Assembly (NCBI GenBank): GCA_963995505.1
Contig: OZ023182.1
Span: 12,082,707-12,146,706 of the forward strand
DNA length: 64,000 bases
Reading direction: 5' to 3'
DNA from: Hypericum androsaemum
Taxonomy: Eukaryota > Streptophyta > Magnoliopsida > Malpighiales > Hypericaceae
The position numbers and the translations under genes were made by a program. The notes below the pieces were generated by a model. That model saw only the letters and a list, made by a program, of their open reading frames with translations. It made no database searches and was not told the origin of the DNA. Positions 11,191 through 22,478 of the stretch are shown piece by piece. Within the stretch, counting starts at the first letter, position 1; each line of letters starts with the position of its first letter.

Positions 11191-12635
11191 AATAAAATCT
11201 ATCAACTTTTGGTTATAGTCCCTTGTGCTGCAAGTACCGTTAACCTTTTTTTTCGGTCAAGAAGTACTGTTAAACTCAAGTTAAAGGCAGTGCGAGGATT
11301 GATAATTTCGGGAACGTCTACGTGAACCAACCGAGATCGAATTGAGTGAGACTATATAAAAAATATTTTCATATGAGAACTTGCATGTGAACCGTTCGAT
11401 GTGTTATAGAAAATATCTTGCAAATAACGGCCTTTAATTTAATGAACATACTCAAGAGGCAAACTCGGTTTTTTTTTTATAAATGCAATTCCAGTCCAAT
11501 TCTGTGAGTAGGGTTTTTGCCACAAAAATTGTTTTCCCCTCTCTCTCTTGTTGCACCGCCGGAAACCCCCAAAGGAGGAGAATCTTCCAGGCCGTCCGAT
11601 CAACCCGCTGCTCCCGGTGGCCGGGGTTCGTCCGCCGAGGACGCGACGTCCAAAGGAGAGAACAAGGAAGATGAGGTGATTTGTTGATTATATTTTTTTA
11701 TAAGTTAAATTTGTATTAATTTTCCAAAGTCGCCAAAGGTAATTATCATTACAACAATAGTACCTAAAGTGTATCGCCTAGATATCTAAAGTACTAGATA
11801 AATACGAATCATAAAAAATCATACTTAGAACTACCTAAGTATATATTCCCACCATATATTCGCAAAAAATACCCAATACCAATTAATGGCACCAAAATCT
11901 GCCAAGGTAGCCTTAATCACGGAGGCTTAAAGATTTTTGATTGCTCCTTACCTTTGGTAGCGTCACAGATATCTTTAAGAACCCGAGGCACTTCAACGAG
12001 GTGCAATTATAGTATAATCTTGTGTGTAGGCGTTGAATGAAAGTATGAAACTGCCTTGCTCTTTTGGATTTGATTCGATTCGGAGCTTTGAATCTATGGT
12101 ATATTCGTGATGGTATAATAATGATATTAATATTTTTGTTGAGTAATAATGGTATAAACGTGAGGTGATAATAATATGTATGTGAAATGTTAATGATTTA
12201 CTTTTCAATCTGTGTTATAGATGTGATACTACCACGTGTAGTCGACAAGCAAGTCACTACTAGTACGTCGTCTTATGGATATGAAGTTGGTTTCTTTCCA
12301 TCTGCGAATTGGTTTTGAAAGGGCGGAGCTTTTTCTGAGTCAATAATCTTATTCCAACTTGGTGCTTTTGTGCTTGTTAATTCTGGGTTGGATTAATTTG
12401 GAAACTTTAATTTCAAGGGAGTTTTTGTATTGATATATTTGTGGAGTGACAATAATATTTTTCTGTAGTGATATTGGTATACAGTTACCTGATATTGGTA
12501 TACATGTGATGTGTTGCTGATATTAAATAATTAAATATTTTTGTATTCGTACTCGTATTTCTGTAGTGATATTGATATTTTTGTAGTGATATTAGTTTTA
12601 GATTATTTTTATATTGGTTTATATCTAGTTGTTCT
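11191..12635. other. Gene-poor AT-rich region with one exon-like GC-rich island
   Basis: Apart from the exon-like island at 11556-11675, described separately, this is AT-rich sequence with recurrent TGATATTGGTATAC and TGTAGTGATATT words between 12430 and 12600. No gene, terminus or RNA could be supported. Confidence 0.4.
11556..11675 (+). pseudogene. Isolated exon-like fragment, 40 codons
   Basis: A GC-rich open stretch ends at a good donor (GATGAG then GTGATT). Read in the frame that fits that donor it is Pro/Gly/Ser-rich and then charged (PPETPKGGESSRPSDQPAAP, later SKGENKEDE). The composition contrasts sharply with the AT-rich flanks. No matching second exon is evident downstream. It could be a transposon-captured 5' exon or the first exon of a gene disrupted by later insertions. 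The product is not recognised. Confidence 0.35.
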
Positions 12636-13279
12636 TGTTAGAAATTAAGTATGGAGGATGAAAGAATAATGGTGGCGTTACACCGACTTCGAAACTTTTG
12701 TAAGGATTCTTTCAAACAAATAGTTCGACCCTCCGGATAAATTCTGCGAGTACAACGGGTCAGTGAACTGATGCCGTCAGGAAACTACGAAGTCCTTAAA
12801 CACCGTCGTCGAGTTCAAGGTTTATACTGCTTTGACCTGACCAAGAACACGCTATATAAGTTTCTGATGATGCTTTGTGAAAGAAAGGAGTGTATGAAGA
12901 CTTGAAAATGTTGATTTTTTTTTAAATGAGTAACATGCACCACTTATTTATAGAGGATTTGCTACATATTTTGATGTCTTTCCATTACCCAAGAGATCTC
13001 TGCAACAATCTCAAAGTTGGCTAATGGGAGGGTCACTTTCCTTGAGTTTAAACTCAAGGGACACGACATTTCGGGGAGCCACTGGCGTAGCCAATTTCGG
13101 CCGATGACCACGAAAGTAGGCCACTAGCGTGGCCAATTTCAGAAATTCACAAAAAAGTCACTATGGTCATAAAAACTCCCGGAATATTGTAGATCATGAA
13201 ATTCCCTTTTCGAAAATATATTATAATAGCGAAACGGATAAACGAGTCAAAAGTTGTGCTTCTTTGAAAATATCCAACA
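12636..13279 (-). repeat. Probable LTR of a retrotransposon, 644 bp, minus orientation
   Basis: On the minus strand the block begins TGTTGGATATTTTC and ends TTTCTAACA, giving short inverted TGTT...AACA ends. It is immediately preceded by a purine tract AAAATAGGGGGAGAA (complement of 13280-13294) that looks like a polypurine tract. That arrangement marks a 3' LTR of a minus-strand element. No second LTR or pol gene was found, so it is a truncated copy. Confidence 0.45.
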
Positions 13280-14406
13280 TTCTCCCCCTATTTTCAAAAC
13301 TTTAAATTAGTGAACAAAATAAGACTTTGAAAATGGAGTGACTGCATCAGTTAAGTGACTGCCTAAGTACCCGCGAGGGATCAAGCCAACGTAGTTCAAG
13401 CTAGGATAGAAATGAGCATCATCGTAGAAGTCTATACATAGGTGATAGATATCTTTTGGATTTGAACCTTCACTTAGTGTAAGAGATTTAAAGCTCTATC
13501 GAGGTTCTATGGTGAACGAGTCTTGAACCAAGTACCCCTTACGATAAAACTGGAACCTCCATACATATTGACTTCAGAAGCTAGTGTGTTCTGTAGCTTG
13601 CACATTAATGACCATGTGCTTATATCCTAAATTCATGAGTCTTCTTTAGAGAGTAGTCTTACTCTCTTAGAAAATGACATAATTTTCATACTCATATAGG
13701 TAAGTCTCTTAAGGTGCTTCTGCGAGACACCTATAACCAACGTGGAATTTTTTAGAATTTGTATTCATCCTCGTTCATGTAGAACCACTGCACTAATTCA
13801 GAAATGGGAAGTTTTGGCTTAGCCAAAAAAATTGCAAAAATTCCAAGAAATCATGAAACCAACCATTCTTTGATCTGAATTTTTTTCTATTAATGCAAGT
13901 GTAGGGGTTTAGAGATCAAAATGAACCATTTTGAATTAATTTTTTTCCTTTTATTATCTTTTCATATCTGCCACATTCCTAATTTATAGCTAGGTAGGTT
14001 TAATATCTGTTTTTCCAATATTGCTCTTGATTGTCATTTTATTTACTAGTTTGCTACTCCAATCCCTTTTAATCCCTATGGCTGGCTTGTTCCCACCAAA
14101 TCCAGTTCCCGCAGCACCAGATTGATTCTGTGGGTGTTGGTATCCCTTTGTCTTGATTTTTAGTTTTAATTATTTTCTTAAAAGCCTTTGCTGGAAATAA
14201 TGTTTTTAAGAACTGGAAAAATAATTAAGGGTTTTGTGGGTTATGTGGTAAAAATAATTTTCCCCAAATCGACCCTGGAATTTCAATTTTATGTGTTAGA
14301 CCTTACTAACGGAAAAAATCTAGGCTTTCGTTCGAACGGTCTGATCTGTGCGAATTTTGAGTGGTTCGAAAGGTCAATAGGTTTATCATCAAACACAGGA
14401 TGGTAT
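13280..14406. other. Presumed non-coding internal remnant of the LTR element, then AT-rich sequence
   Basis: The first 17 bases are the polypurine tract complement. The next 500-600 bp have no open frame; on the minus strand they would be the 3' untranslated interior of the element. From about 13900 the sequence is AT-rich with no features I can support. Confidence 0.35.
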
Positions 14407-15105
14407 TCTCTAGTCGGATCGTATTTTTTAAAACTTTATTTTTTTACTTCGGCCCTTATGAGCCGCCACCTTTTTTAATTTTTGTTTTTAAAATATTCGG
14501 ATGGAGTCGACCCATTGCTCAGTCGACTCTGATATTTTTTTATTTAAAACTACCTATTTTGTTGTCTAACTTTTTACTTATTTTGAGAATATATATATTT
14601 TACCCAAATTAAGAAAAAATCCCATACACGTAAATAAATTTTTTATTGATCTTTTAATTAGTGTAATTAGTTTATTTGTTGTTACAAGTGGTAAGTATAT
14701 TGGGTGTACTAATTTCAACGTTTCAACTCAAATAATTTTAATAAAATTGATTTTTGTTCTCTTTTCTTCTCTAATCGGACCGTATTTTTTAAAACTTTAT
14801 TTTTTTACTTCGGCCCTTGATGGGCCGCCTCCCTTTTTAAAATTTGTTTTAAAAATATTCGGGTGGAGTCGACCCATTGCTCAATCGACTCTCATATTTT
14901 TATTTAAAATTACCTATTTTGAGAATATATATTTTTTACCCAAATTAAGAAAAATCCCATACACGTAAGTAAATTTTTTATTGATCCTTTAATTAGTGTA
15001 ATTAGTTTATTTGTTGGTACAAGTGGTAAGTATATTGGGTGCACTAATTTCAACGTTTGAACTTAAATAATTTTAATAAAATTGATTTCTGTTCTCTTTT
15101 CTTCT
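14407..15105. repeat. Two-copy tandem repeat, unit about 340-361 bp
   Basis: Copy 1 runs from 14407 to 14767 and copy 2 from 14768 to 15105. Both start TCTCTARTCGGA, then share TTTTTTACTTCGGCCCTT, GGAGTCGACCCATTGCTC and CAAGTGGTAAGTATATTGGG in the same order. Copy 2 has lost about 20 bp in the middle. The short ORFs over each copy are shadows of the repeat. Confidence 0.9.
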
Positions 15106-15689
15106 ATGAAGTTGATTTGAAATTACAGGGCGCAACTCTATGATTGAAGGACTAGAGGAGGCAACCAGAGTAATCGTGTAAAAAAGTAGGCAACAAAAGC
15201 ACTTAAGAGTGCCAAAACTATGTTTTATAATCGAGCACCTAAAACGCACTTAGCATTTACTAATGCCGGAGAGACACAATGTGGTCTAACGGATTAATCA
15301 ATTGGCAAAGATAGTAAAGTAGACCAAATTGTGAGAGAGTAATTTAATTACAGCAAGTAAAAAATATCACAAAATCAAATTTCACAGCGTAATACTCCCG
15401 GTAATTACATATATATGTAATTACAACGGATTAATCAAATTTCACAAAATTAAACCCTCCCCATAAGATTCTTTTAAAAATCAAATCTGATGGTTGAAAC
15501 AGAATCTCCTCTTTGAAGACGATTTTTATGTAGTCCCCACTCGATCCAATGCCTAAATAAATCAACTTTGCACCTCACCCAAGTGGACATGCAAAACCTT
15601 GGATCTAGATCGACCACAAATCATTGGCCCACATTCTTGTTGATCTCACGAAAGCCTTTCCAGTCTGCCGCATTTCTTTCGGAACCGGA
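15106..15689. other. No gene recognised
   Basis: A moderately AT-rich stretch with stops in all frames and no repeat, RNA gene or transposon end that I could identify. Confidence 0.5.
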
Positions 15690-17332
15690 GGAACTTCGGT
15701 GCGTACTGGTACTTGCTATACCCTCTTTAGACCAATATCTTTTTTAATAAAATGCGACACGACACATCTATTGTGGTTGAATTGAACTTACCAGTTGATG
15801 CTTTTGAGAGAGAAAAGGGATAATTTAATTTTTGAATTTTTAAAGTTAAACTTTGAAATGCACATGGTGCTTTCTAAAATTACAATAGTCTCTGTTATTG
15901 ATTAAATCTTAGATGTTTAATGCAGCGTGCACCACTCCAATATGGTCTACGCCACAGACGGTGTTGTTGAATACTAAGGGGTAAAGGCAAGCCCTAGCGA
16001 AAGGTTCGGCTTTTTTATTTTTTTTATTCTGATGTTAATGACTGTGTTGTTCATTTTTCTGTATTTTAAATTCCACGACTGGGTCGAGCAGCGCCGCGCA
16101 ATGGCGACTACATGGTTTAGATCTTGTTAGTGTCGTTATTAAATAAAAGTATAGATACTTATTTTACATAATTTAATAAGTATGTTTTAAAAAATGCAAT
16201 TCGAATGATAGTCGGAGCCCAAGTTACCATCCCAAGATTTAGAGCTAAAAAATGCGATTTGATTTTTTTGTAATTTTATATGACTTTATTCTAGATTAAT
16301 TAGTACACTTACATTAATGCAATGTACTATAGCCTTTTCATATCTCATGTCATATTGATTCATTAAATATTATCATTAATATAGTCAACTATTATATTGT
16401 ATGAAGCTAATGAAAATTATCCATCATATTTTTATGTTTGTAATTTGATATTTTTGTAATTAGTATATAATAAATAATGATCAATGAATCAATTTGACAT
16501 GAGATAGGAAAATGTATAGTGCATATAATACATAATGTAACTATACCAAATAATCTGGATTTGAGTCATATCAAATTATCAAAAATATCAAATTACAAAA
16601 ATAAAAATATGATAGATAATTTTCGTTAACCTCATACAGTATAATAACTTACTATATTATGTTTCTCATATCCTCAACCATTATCTTTTTTAAATGCCAA
16701 AAAAAATTCCTTTTTAACTTTTTTATGTAAAATTAATTTTTTTAACTTATGCAATGGAACAGACAATTGATGATTTTGCAGTTAAACATTGTCCGATTGC
16801 AGATAGTTATTGGCTCATCTTTATTGTGTTTATCGACTTTGAAATAGAAAACCTAACTTTACTAGTGCTCTGAAAATCTATACCTAGCACATTCTTTAAT
16901 TGAGTAAACATAGCTAAAGACAAATCAAGTAGCATTCTTAATGGGTCAAAGCACCAAATATCTGTAATCGGTTGTATTTGGGTTTTTTGGGTAGAGTAAT
17001 TTTAGTGGCACAAAGCTAGGTGCCTTTTTGGCATTTAAAAAAGGCAATAGTAAAGGATGTGAGAAATATAATATAGTTAGCTATTATACTGTACGAGGTT
17101 AATGGAAATCATTCATCATATTTTATTTTTATAATTTGATATTTTTTGTAATTTGACATACCTCAATTCTAAATTAGCTAGTACAGTTACATTATGCATT
17201 ATATGCATTGTAGCCTTCTCCTATCACATGCCATTGATTTATTGATCATTATCATAAATATAGTCAGCTATTATATTGTACGAGGTTAATGAAAATTATC
17301 CATCATATTTATATTTTTGTAATTTGGTATTT
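15690..17332. repeat. Composite dispersed repeat family, copy A
   Basis: This shares several blocks with 19990-20470, 23760-24549 and 25583-27000. One block (about 15710-15770) carries GACCAATATCTTTTTTAATA and the CGACACATCTATT word. A second (15936-16160) is a broken copy of the captured membrane ORF followed by GGGTCGAGCAGCGCCGC. A third is a fold-back pair, about 16265-16460 against 16480-16695 inverted, with a further direct copy at about 17060-17330. The stretch 16480-16870 is nearly collinear with 23930-24310, including TTGATGATTTTGCA and TATTGGCTCATCTTTATT. There is no transposase and no clear terminus, so the class is unknown. Confidence 0.7.
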
Positions 17333-17960
17333 GGATAAATTATTCTCAGGTCCTTGGGATTTGGCTATCCCACTTCTAACGTCTCTCAATTTTCAGAAAT
17401 GATTTTCTCACCCTCGGTATTTGGTTTTATTATACTCTCAGGTCTCTCGCTAACGCCAGCAGTCAATTTTTCTATGTAAATAACTTATATACCCTTACAA
17501 GAATTATCAAAAAATAATCTCTCACCAGACAACCTTCAGCCGGTGGTCCTCTCATAGAGAATCGCATGAAGCCTGGTGGTCACTCGCTATTATTTGAACT
17601 CCCAAAGCTCGGTGGTCCTCTCATCGACAAACCCCAATGTCAGAGAAGAGGAAGTTGAAGATGGACGATGGACAGGAGCAGAGATGCAGATCAATTGAAC
17701 CCTCGTCTTTTCAGAAAATGAATTAAGGTTCCTATTTTCTTAATTTTGAGTGGAACTCAGTGACAACAACGGTGCCTTCTCGCCTTGCTCGGACGCGAAG
17801 GTGCAGAGAAAGGACAGGTTCAGCTTCAGGTACAAAGTTGGGTTGCAACATAGGATTTGACCGTGGAATCAGCAACTGAGTCCCCCATCAGGCTGTGGTC
17901 AGATGCAAGGACGCTCGAGTTCCTGATGAGGTCTTAATAGTTTTTGTTGTTGAATCCCCA
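17333..17960. mobile_element. Truncated MULE-like element (one end only)
   Basis: The left end reads GGATAAATTATTCTCAGGTC and continues with CTCACCCTCGGTATTTGG and ACTCTCAGGTCTC. This parallels, block for block, the terminal repeat of the Pack-MULE at 24550 (TAAATTATTCTC, then GACTTTGGTTTTAG, then ACTCTCGGGTCC). No matching inverted right end was seen. The interior has duplicated CCGGTGGTCCTCTCAT-like words and no intact frame. The right limit is a guess. Confidence 0.45.
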
Positions 17961-18314
17961 TCAGACCTCAGCACCAAAGGGGGAATTCTGTAAAAAATGG
18001 TGTTCGTTGGATGTTGCTTTTCAGGTTATCTATTTTTGGTTGTATTGAAGGAAGATGACTAATATCAAGTACATAGTGAGCGATATGATGGAGCCATATC
18101 AAGGGTTGAAGGAGGAATTCTGCAAAAAAATGGTGTTCGCTGGACCTTGATTTTAACCATATTACACTGAAGGTGGAATATAAAGGAACAGTATTGAACG
18201 AGTTAAAATCTATAACAAAATAGTCGACTGGGTTTACGAATCTATTCCAATTAAAAAAATCCTAGAATTCCAGATGGAATGGGAACTATAATTCGTTCTA
18301 CTTCTTGAGTTATA

Positions 18315-18946
18315 ATGACAGATCGAAAAACACGACTAGAAAATTTTGGTTGAGAAATCTTATGTTATATGCAGTAAATTTTCTGATATCCGCATTAGAT
18401 GTGACTTCCTAGTTTATTTGAAAAAAGAGAAAAAGAACATGTTTAATTGTTTCTATAGAGTGTTATTTTTTTCCTTTATTCCTTAATATAATACTTCAAG
18501 AAAGGTTTACTATTTGAGACGTAATTCAATCTTTCAAAATAGTAATAACGTGGGACCCCAAAATTTTGGCTTTTTTCCTTACTTCTAAACCATCCTCGAT
18601 AAATTCCATGTGTGGACTGGTCTATTGAATGTAGGGATGGCAACCATGATCCGAATTCAGACCCGAAGCTACAAGATAGAGAAATTTTTCCTCAAAAAAG
18701 AGAGAGAAACTTGCTACAAAAATTTGGTGGAGAAATCTTATGTTGTATCGAGTAAGTTTTTTCTATATCCGCATTAGATATGACTTCTTGTTTTATTTGC
18801 AAAAAGAAAAAGAACAGGTTTAATTATTTTTATAGAGTATTATTTTGCACCTAGATTCCTTAATATAGTACTTCAATAAAGTTTTACCCTTTTAGACGTA
18901 ATTTAATCTTCCGAAATAGTAATAATGTGGGTCCCCAAATTTTGGC
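18315..18946. repeat. Pair of direct repeats, about 240 bp each
   Basis: 18315-18570 and 18713-18946 share, in order, GAGAAATCTTATGTT, ATATCCGCATTAGATRTGACTT, TAGACGTAATT-type and AGTAATAAYGTGGGNCCCC words, about 390 bp apart. Just before the second copy, at 18638, is a TAGGGATGGCAACC word resembling a hAT terminus, but it has no visible partner. Confidence 0.75.
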
Positions 18947-19259
18947 AATACTGTTTTAAAATAGACCTTCCATTTTATAACGTCTCTTTTCCACTTTTTT
19001 CTTTGATTTTGTTACAAAATGTGTCCCGGTATTTCCACGTGGCAACCGGACAGTCATAGGGATTTTTACCAAGTCTCCGGGTCACCCTTGCCAAAAAGGG
19101 GTCCTCCAGTGACAAAGTTGTAAATAATTATTAAATAAATGGAAAAAGGGCGCGTGGTAGGGGTAACACATGTGAATGTTTTGTTGGAGGTTGGTTGGTT
19201 GGTTAGCGTGTGTGTTATTATTATTATTTTTATCTTAAACTTTATAAATGTAATTAGAA

Positions 19260-19640
19260 AATTGGTATATCAAGTAAAACGAATTGGTACACCATAGTGA
19301 ATCGAATTGGTATATTATAGTGAATCAAATTGATATATTATTTAATTTTTATTATAAGTATTTTAAAATATTATCAAATTAGTATACATAGTAAATCAAA
19401 TTGATATTTTGACATAACAGAGCATACCATTTTGACATAATCGGACATACTATTTTGACATAATCGAACATACTATTTTGAAACGTCTCATTTTAACATA
19501 ACCAGACATACTATTTTGACATAACAAGGTATATGAGTTTGATATAACCAGACATACCATTTCGACATAACTGGATATATATTTTATCATAACCGTACAT
19601 ACTATTTTGACATAACAATGCATACCATTTCACTTGATGA
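19260..19640. repeat. Degenerate short tandem repeat (CATACTATTTTGACATAAYC type)
   Basis: From about 19410 the phrase CATACYATTTTGACATAAYC recurs eight or more times at roughly 21-27 bp spacing with drift. The preceding 150 bp repeats AATCRAATTGGTATATTA. No function is evident. It resembles an old minisatellite. Confidence 0.7.
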
Positions 19641-19989
19641 AAATATGTGATTTGATATATTTATATTGAAAAGACTTAGCTATGCCGATCAAAATTATTG
19701 AACTAGTACTATCTTAGTTTGATTTTCAATGAGTATGAAAATGAAAAATCTCCTAGTGATGGTAAATAAATCTCTTCCCTGAGTGAAAAGAAAAAAAGGT
19801 CAGCAAAATTATTTTAAAGATCTTATACAATTGCAAAAGAAAAATTATTGTAAAGATCTTATGCAATTGCAAAGGCACGTCTTTAATCATTAATGTTAAA
19901 ATTAGAAACCATTTAAAAACTAGAAAACTTACAGCAACAGATGGTCCTGAGGGAGGAGGGTAGAGAAAGAGATAGGAAAAAATACAATT

Positions 19990-20470
19990 AGATACCACTT
20001 CAATATGGTATATGCCACAGATGGTGCTGCCGGGTACGAAGGAGCAAAGGCAAGCCCCGGTATGATGATTGCCTTCGTGGTTGTGATTATTCTGATCATC
20101 CTGATTGCCTTATTTGTTTTTATGTATTTTAAGTTTGGCGACTGAGTCGAGCAGCGCCGCACAATGGCGACTGTCCACCCAGTTATTGAAATGGTTTAGT
20201 ATATGGTTAGTATCGTGATTAAATAAAAGTATAGATACTCATATTTAATATAATAAAGTTTGAATTATGCTTATTGTTTTGTTTATATTATTGGTATTCG
20301 AACTACTCTATCATTTTTTGGTACTTACTGTACCCTCCTCAGACCAATATCTTTTTTTAATAAAATGGAACACGACACATCTATTATGGTTTTTGAGGGG
20401 CACATATCTTGGTATTCGAATATTGAGTCAACTAATTTAAATATAATGCGAGATGCCCAACCTATTTAAA
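19990..20470. repeat. Composite dispersed repeat family, copy B
   Basis: This carries the best preserved version of the captured ORF (20005-20145), then GAGTCGAGCAGCGCCGC, then AAATAAAAGTATAGATACT, then the GACCAATATCTTTTTTTAAT and ACACGACACATCTATT blocks. In copy A the last two blocks lie before the captured ORF, so the order differs between copies, as expected if copy A spans two tandem units. Confidence 0.7.
20005..20145 (+). CDS. Small single-pass membrane ORF (46 codons) inside repeat copy B
   Basis: The ORF opens MVYATDGAAGYEGAKASPGM, continues through a hydrophobic segment of about 23 residues (IAFVVVIILIILIALFVF) and ends MYFKFGD before TGA. One transmembrane helix with a short polar N-terminus is clear. 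Copies A (15936-16160) and C (about 24400-24480) are degenerate versions. In both, the base corresponding to this TGA leaves TGG, so this stop is probably derived and the ancestral frame longer. I do not recognise the protein. It is most likely a captured host gene fragment carried by the repeat, and expression is doubtful. Confidence 0.35.
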   Translation: MVYATDGAAGYEGAKASPGMMIAFVVVIILIILIALFVFMYFKFGD

Positions 20471-20596
20471 AGAAAGTAGTGGTTTCTATTTACAAAACTT
20501 CCAAGTACAGTATATACAAGGATTTACTAGAAGTTTACTGAGATCAGATTACAAAAATAGAAACCTTATAGCGTATTTTTTATGATGTAATGTATG

Positions 20597-21035
20597 TGTA
20601 ACACATCTTGTACTCAACTGGTAGTGTGAATAATTGTGGTGACCATTCTGTAATTGGTCAAGATATAAATAGTTGATAGATTGTTACATGTAGAACATTC
20701 CAGATATTTGAGAATACAATCAAAGGAAACATATTATTTTCCTCTCTACCCTAATCCCCTTTCTTCTTCTATCTCAATTCCTCTATTTCCTTCTAAATCT
20801 AGGGTATCAGGAAAAGTTGATCAAGAACCCTAGATTTAGAAGGAAAGAGGGGTATTGAGATAGAAGAAGAAAGGGGATTAGGGTAGAGAAGAAAACGATA
20901 TGTTTCCTTTGATTGTATTCTCACATGTCTGGAATGTTCTACATGTAACAATCTATCAACTATTTATATTTTGACCAATTACAGAATGGTCACCACAGTT
21001 ATTCACACTACCAGTTGAGTACAAGATGTGTTACA
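20597..21035. repeat. LTR palindrome: 209-bp arms around a 21-bp loop
   Basis: Arm 1 (20597-20805) is the reverse complement of arm 2 (20827-21035) with about ten mismatches. The loop is 20806-20826, which is itself LTR sequence (starting ATCAGGAAAAGTTG). Arm 2 plus the loop form the truncated 3' LTR of the gag-only element. Arm 1 is an extra, inverted LTR piece that ends exactly at the left target-site duplication, so it was integrated as part of the element. Confidence 0.92.
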
Positions 21036-21069
21036 ACTCCTCCCTTCAAAAGAACCTTGTCCTCAAGGT

Positions 21070-22478
21070 TCAAGGGACATCAAAATCAGAATATCGAGCT
21101 TGTCTTTTGATCACATTGTGTCGTCTCTTTGCAGGTTGCAACAAAGTTCCATCCAGTGTGTACTTTGGTTCCTTGAGAACACATAGTTGAAGTTGCCACT
21201 GCCAGAACAGTTCTGCAGCACTTGGATAAAATGCAGGACTCTTCATCTCGTGGGTCATATACATGTCCTTTTCAATCTCCTGCAGTCTCGTAAAACTGTC
21301 ATTTTCTATTAATTTCTGTAGCATGAGAATCTTGCTCATGTTGACATTCTGCTCGGCTTCACTGACAAAAACACCATCAAAGAGCTTCATAAAATAAGCA
21401 TGAACAGAACCCAATTGCAGCATTACTGCTGTATAAAGTTGCAGGGTTGCTGCTGTCAAAAGTTGCAGAGCTGCTGCTGAACTGGAGAGAACTGCAAATG
21501 ATCTGACATCTCGACAAGTTACCAGCAGTCTCAAACCAACACGATGGCGAGCATCGTACCCATTGTTGTATGGTATACACTTCTTATTATTCCTATCAAG
21601 AGAATGTACAAGACACAATTTTGCTATAACAAAGATGGGCTTCAAAGCAAAATCCCAACTAGCCAAACTGAGATCGACCTGAATACTACCGTTATCTTTA
21701 ATACAGAATAAGTATAAATCCTCTCCATTAGATAGAATGTTAATCTCCTTTGATCCAAGCATGTGCTTCCCATGTTCCCTTGGACTGTTTCCAGTTATCA
21801 GTTCAAACAGTACTACCACAAAATTATTTTCAACATCACAATCCATGTAGCCCATTATTCCCCTGACTTGTACAACGTGACTCTCATTGACAACTAAAAC
21901 CATTTTAATGGCTACTGTCATTAGAATCCAACAATCCAAATAAAAATCAGCTTCTGAACTACTTCCAACCAATAAAACTGCAGCAGGAATTCCCATTGGT
22001 ATTTCACTCTTTCGACACTGGCATCAATAACACCTCCAAACTCATCAGTTTTGTCCATTATAGAAATGGTGTCATATAAGCACTTGAAAATATCTAACAA
22101 GGCAAGGACTACACCATTTTTCACTGAATTGCAGAACACATATGTGCAGCCTCTTCCTTTGCTGCAAAACTCACGTAGATGGGCTTGTACACCATACCAT
22201 AGAACAACATCAAGTACACCATGAAGTACCTTTTTGTAGCTGAAAGTGGCGATTTCAAACAGAGCACGAGGTGGAAGAACTTCCAACACAACTTAAACCA
22301 GCAAATTCATGACAGCAACTTCAAAAACAACAGGTGGTATATCTGCAAGAGATTGCAGACTTTCAACCAAATACAAGCCTGCAACTATACTTACCCTTTG
22401 TTCCATAAAAGCTAAATCAAACCCATAACTCTTATCACTATTCGCGTACATATTGCCAAGAATGTTTAACCCTTCCAT
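21070..22478 (-). pseudogene. Decayed frames downstream of Gag in the gag-only element
   Basis: Three minus-strand frames follow Gag almost without gaps: 22293-22478, 21921-22289 and 21070-21996 (308 codons). Together they look like one long reading frame broken by frameshifts, not pol. The last contains a leucine- and alanine-rich stretch (SSSAAALQLLTAATLQL) and a basic tail (PAKRRHNVIKRQ). No DTG, YxDD, HHCC or DDE motif is visible. The function is unknown. Related TTGCAG/CTGCTG-rich sequence appears at about 46640-46760. Confidence 0.45.

Noticed and set aside
18638..18670. hAT terminus TAGGGATGGCAACC
   Set aside because: No inverted partner or 8-bp duplication was found, so only the word itself is noted.
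19929..20162. Minus-strand 77-codon ORF over repeat copy B
   Set aside because: It is the complement of the captured membrane ORF and has no independent support.
21070..21996. 308-codon minus ORF as a pol gene
   Set aside because: No protease, RT, RNase H or integrase motif is present.
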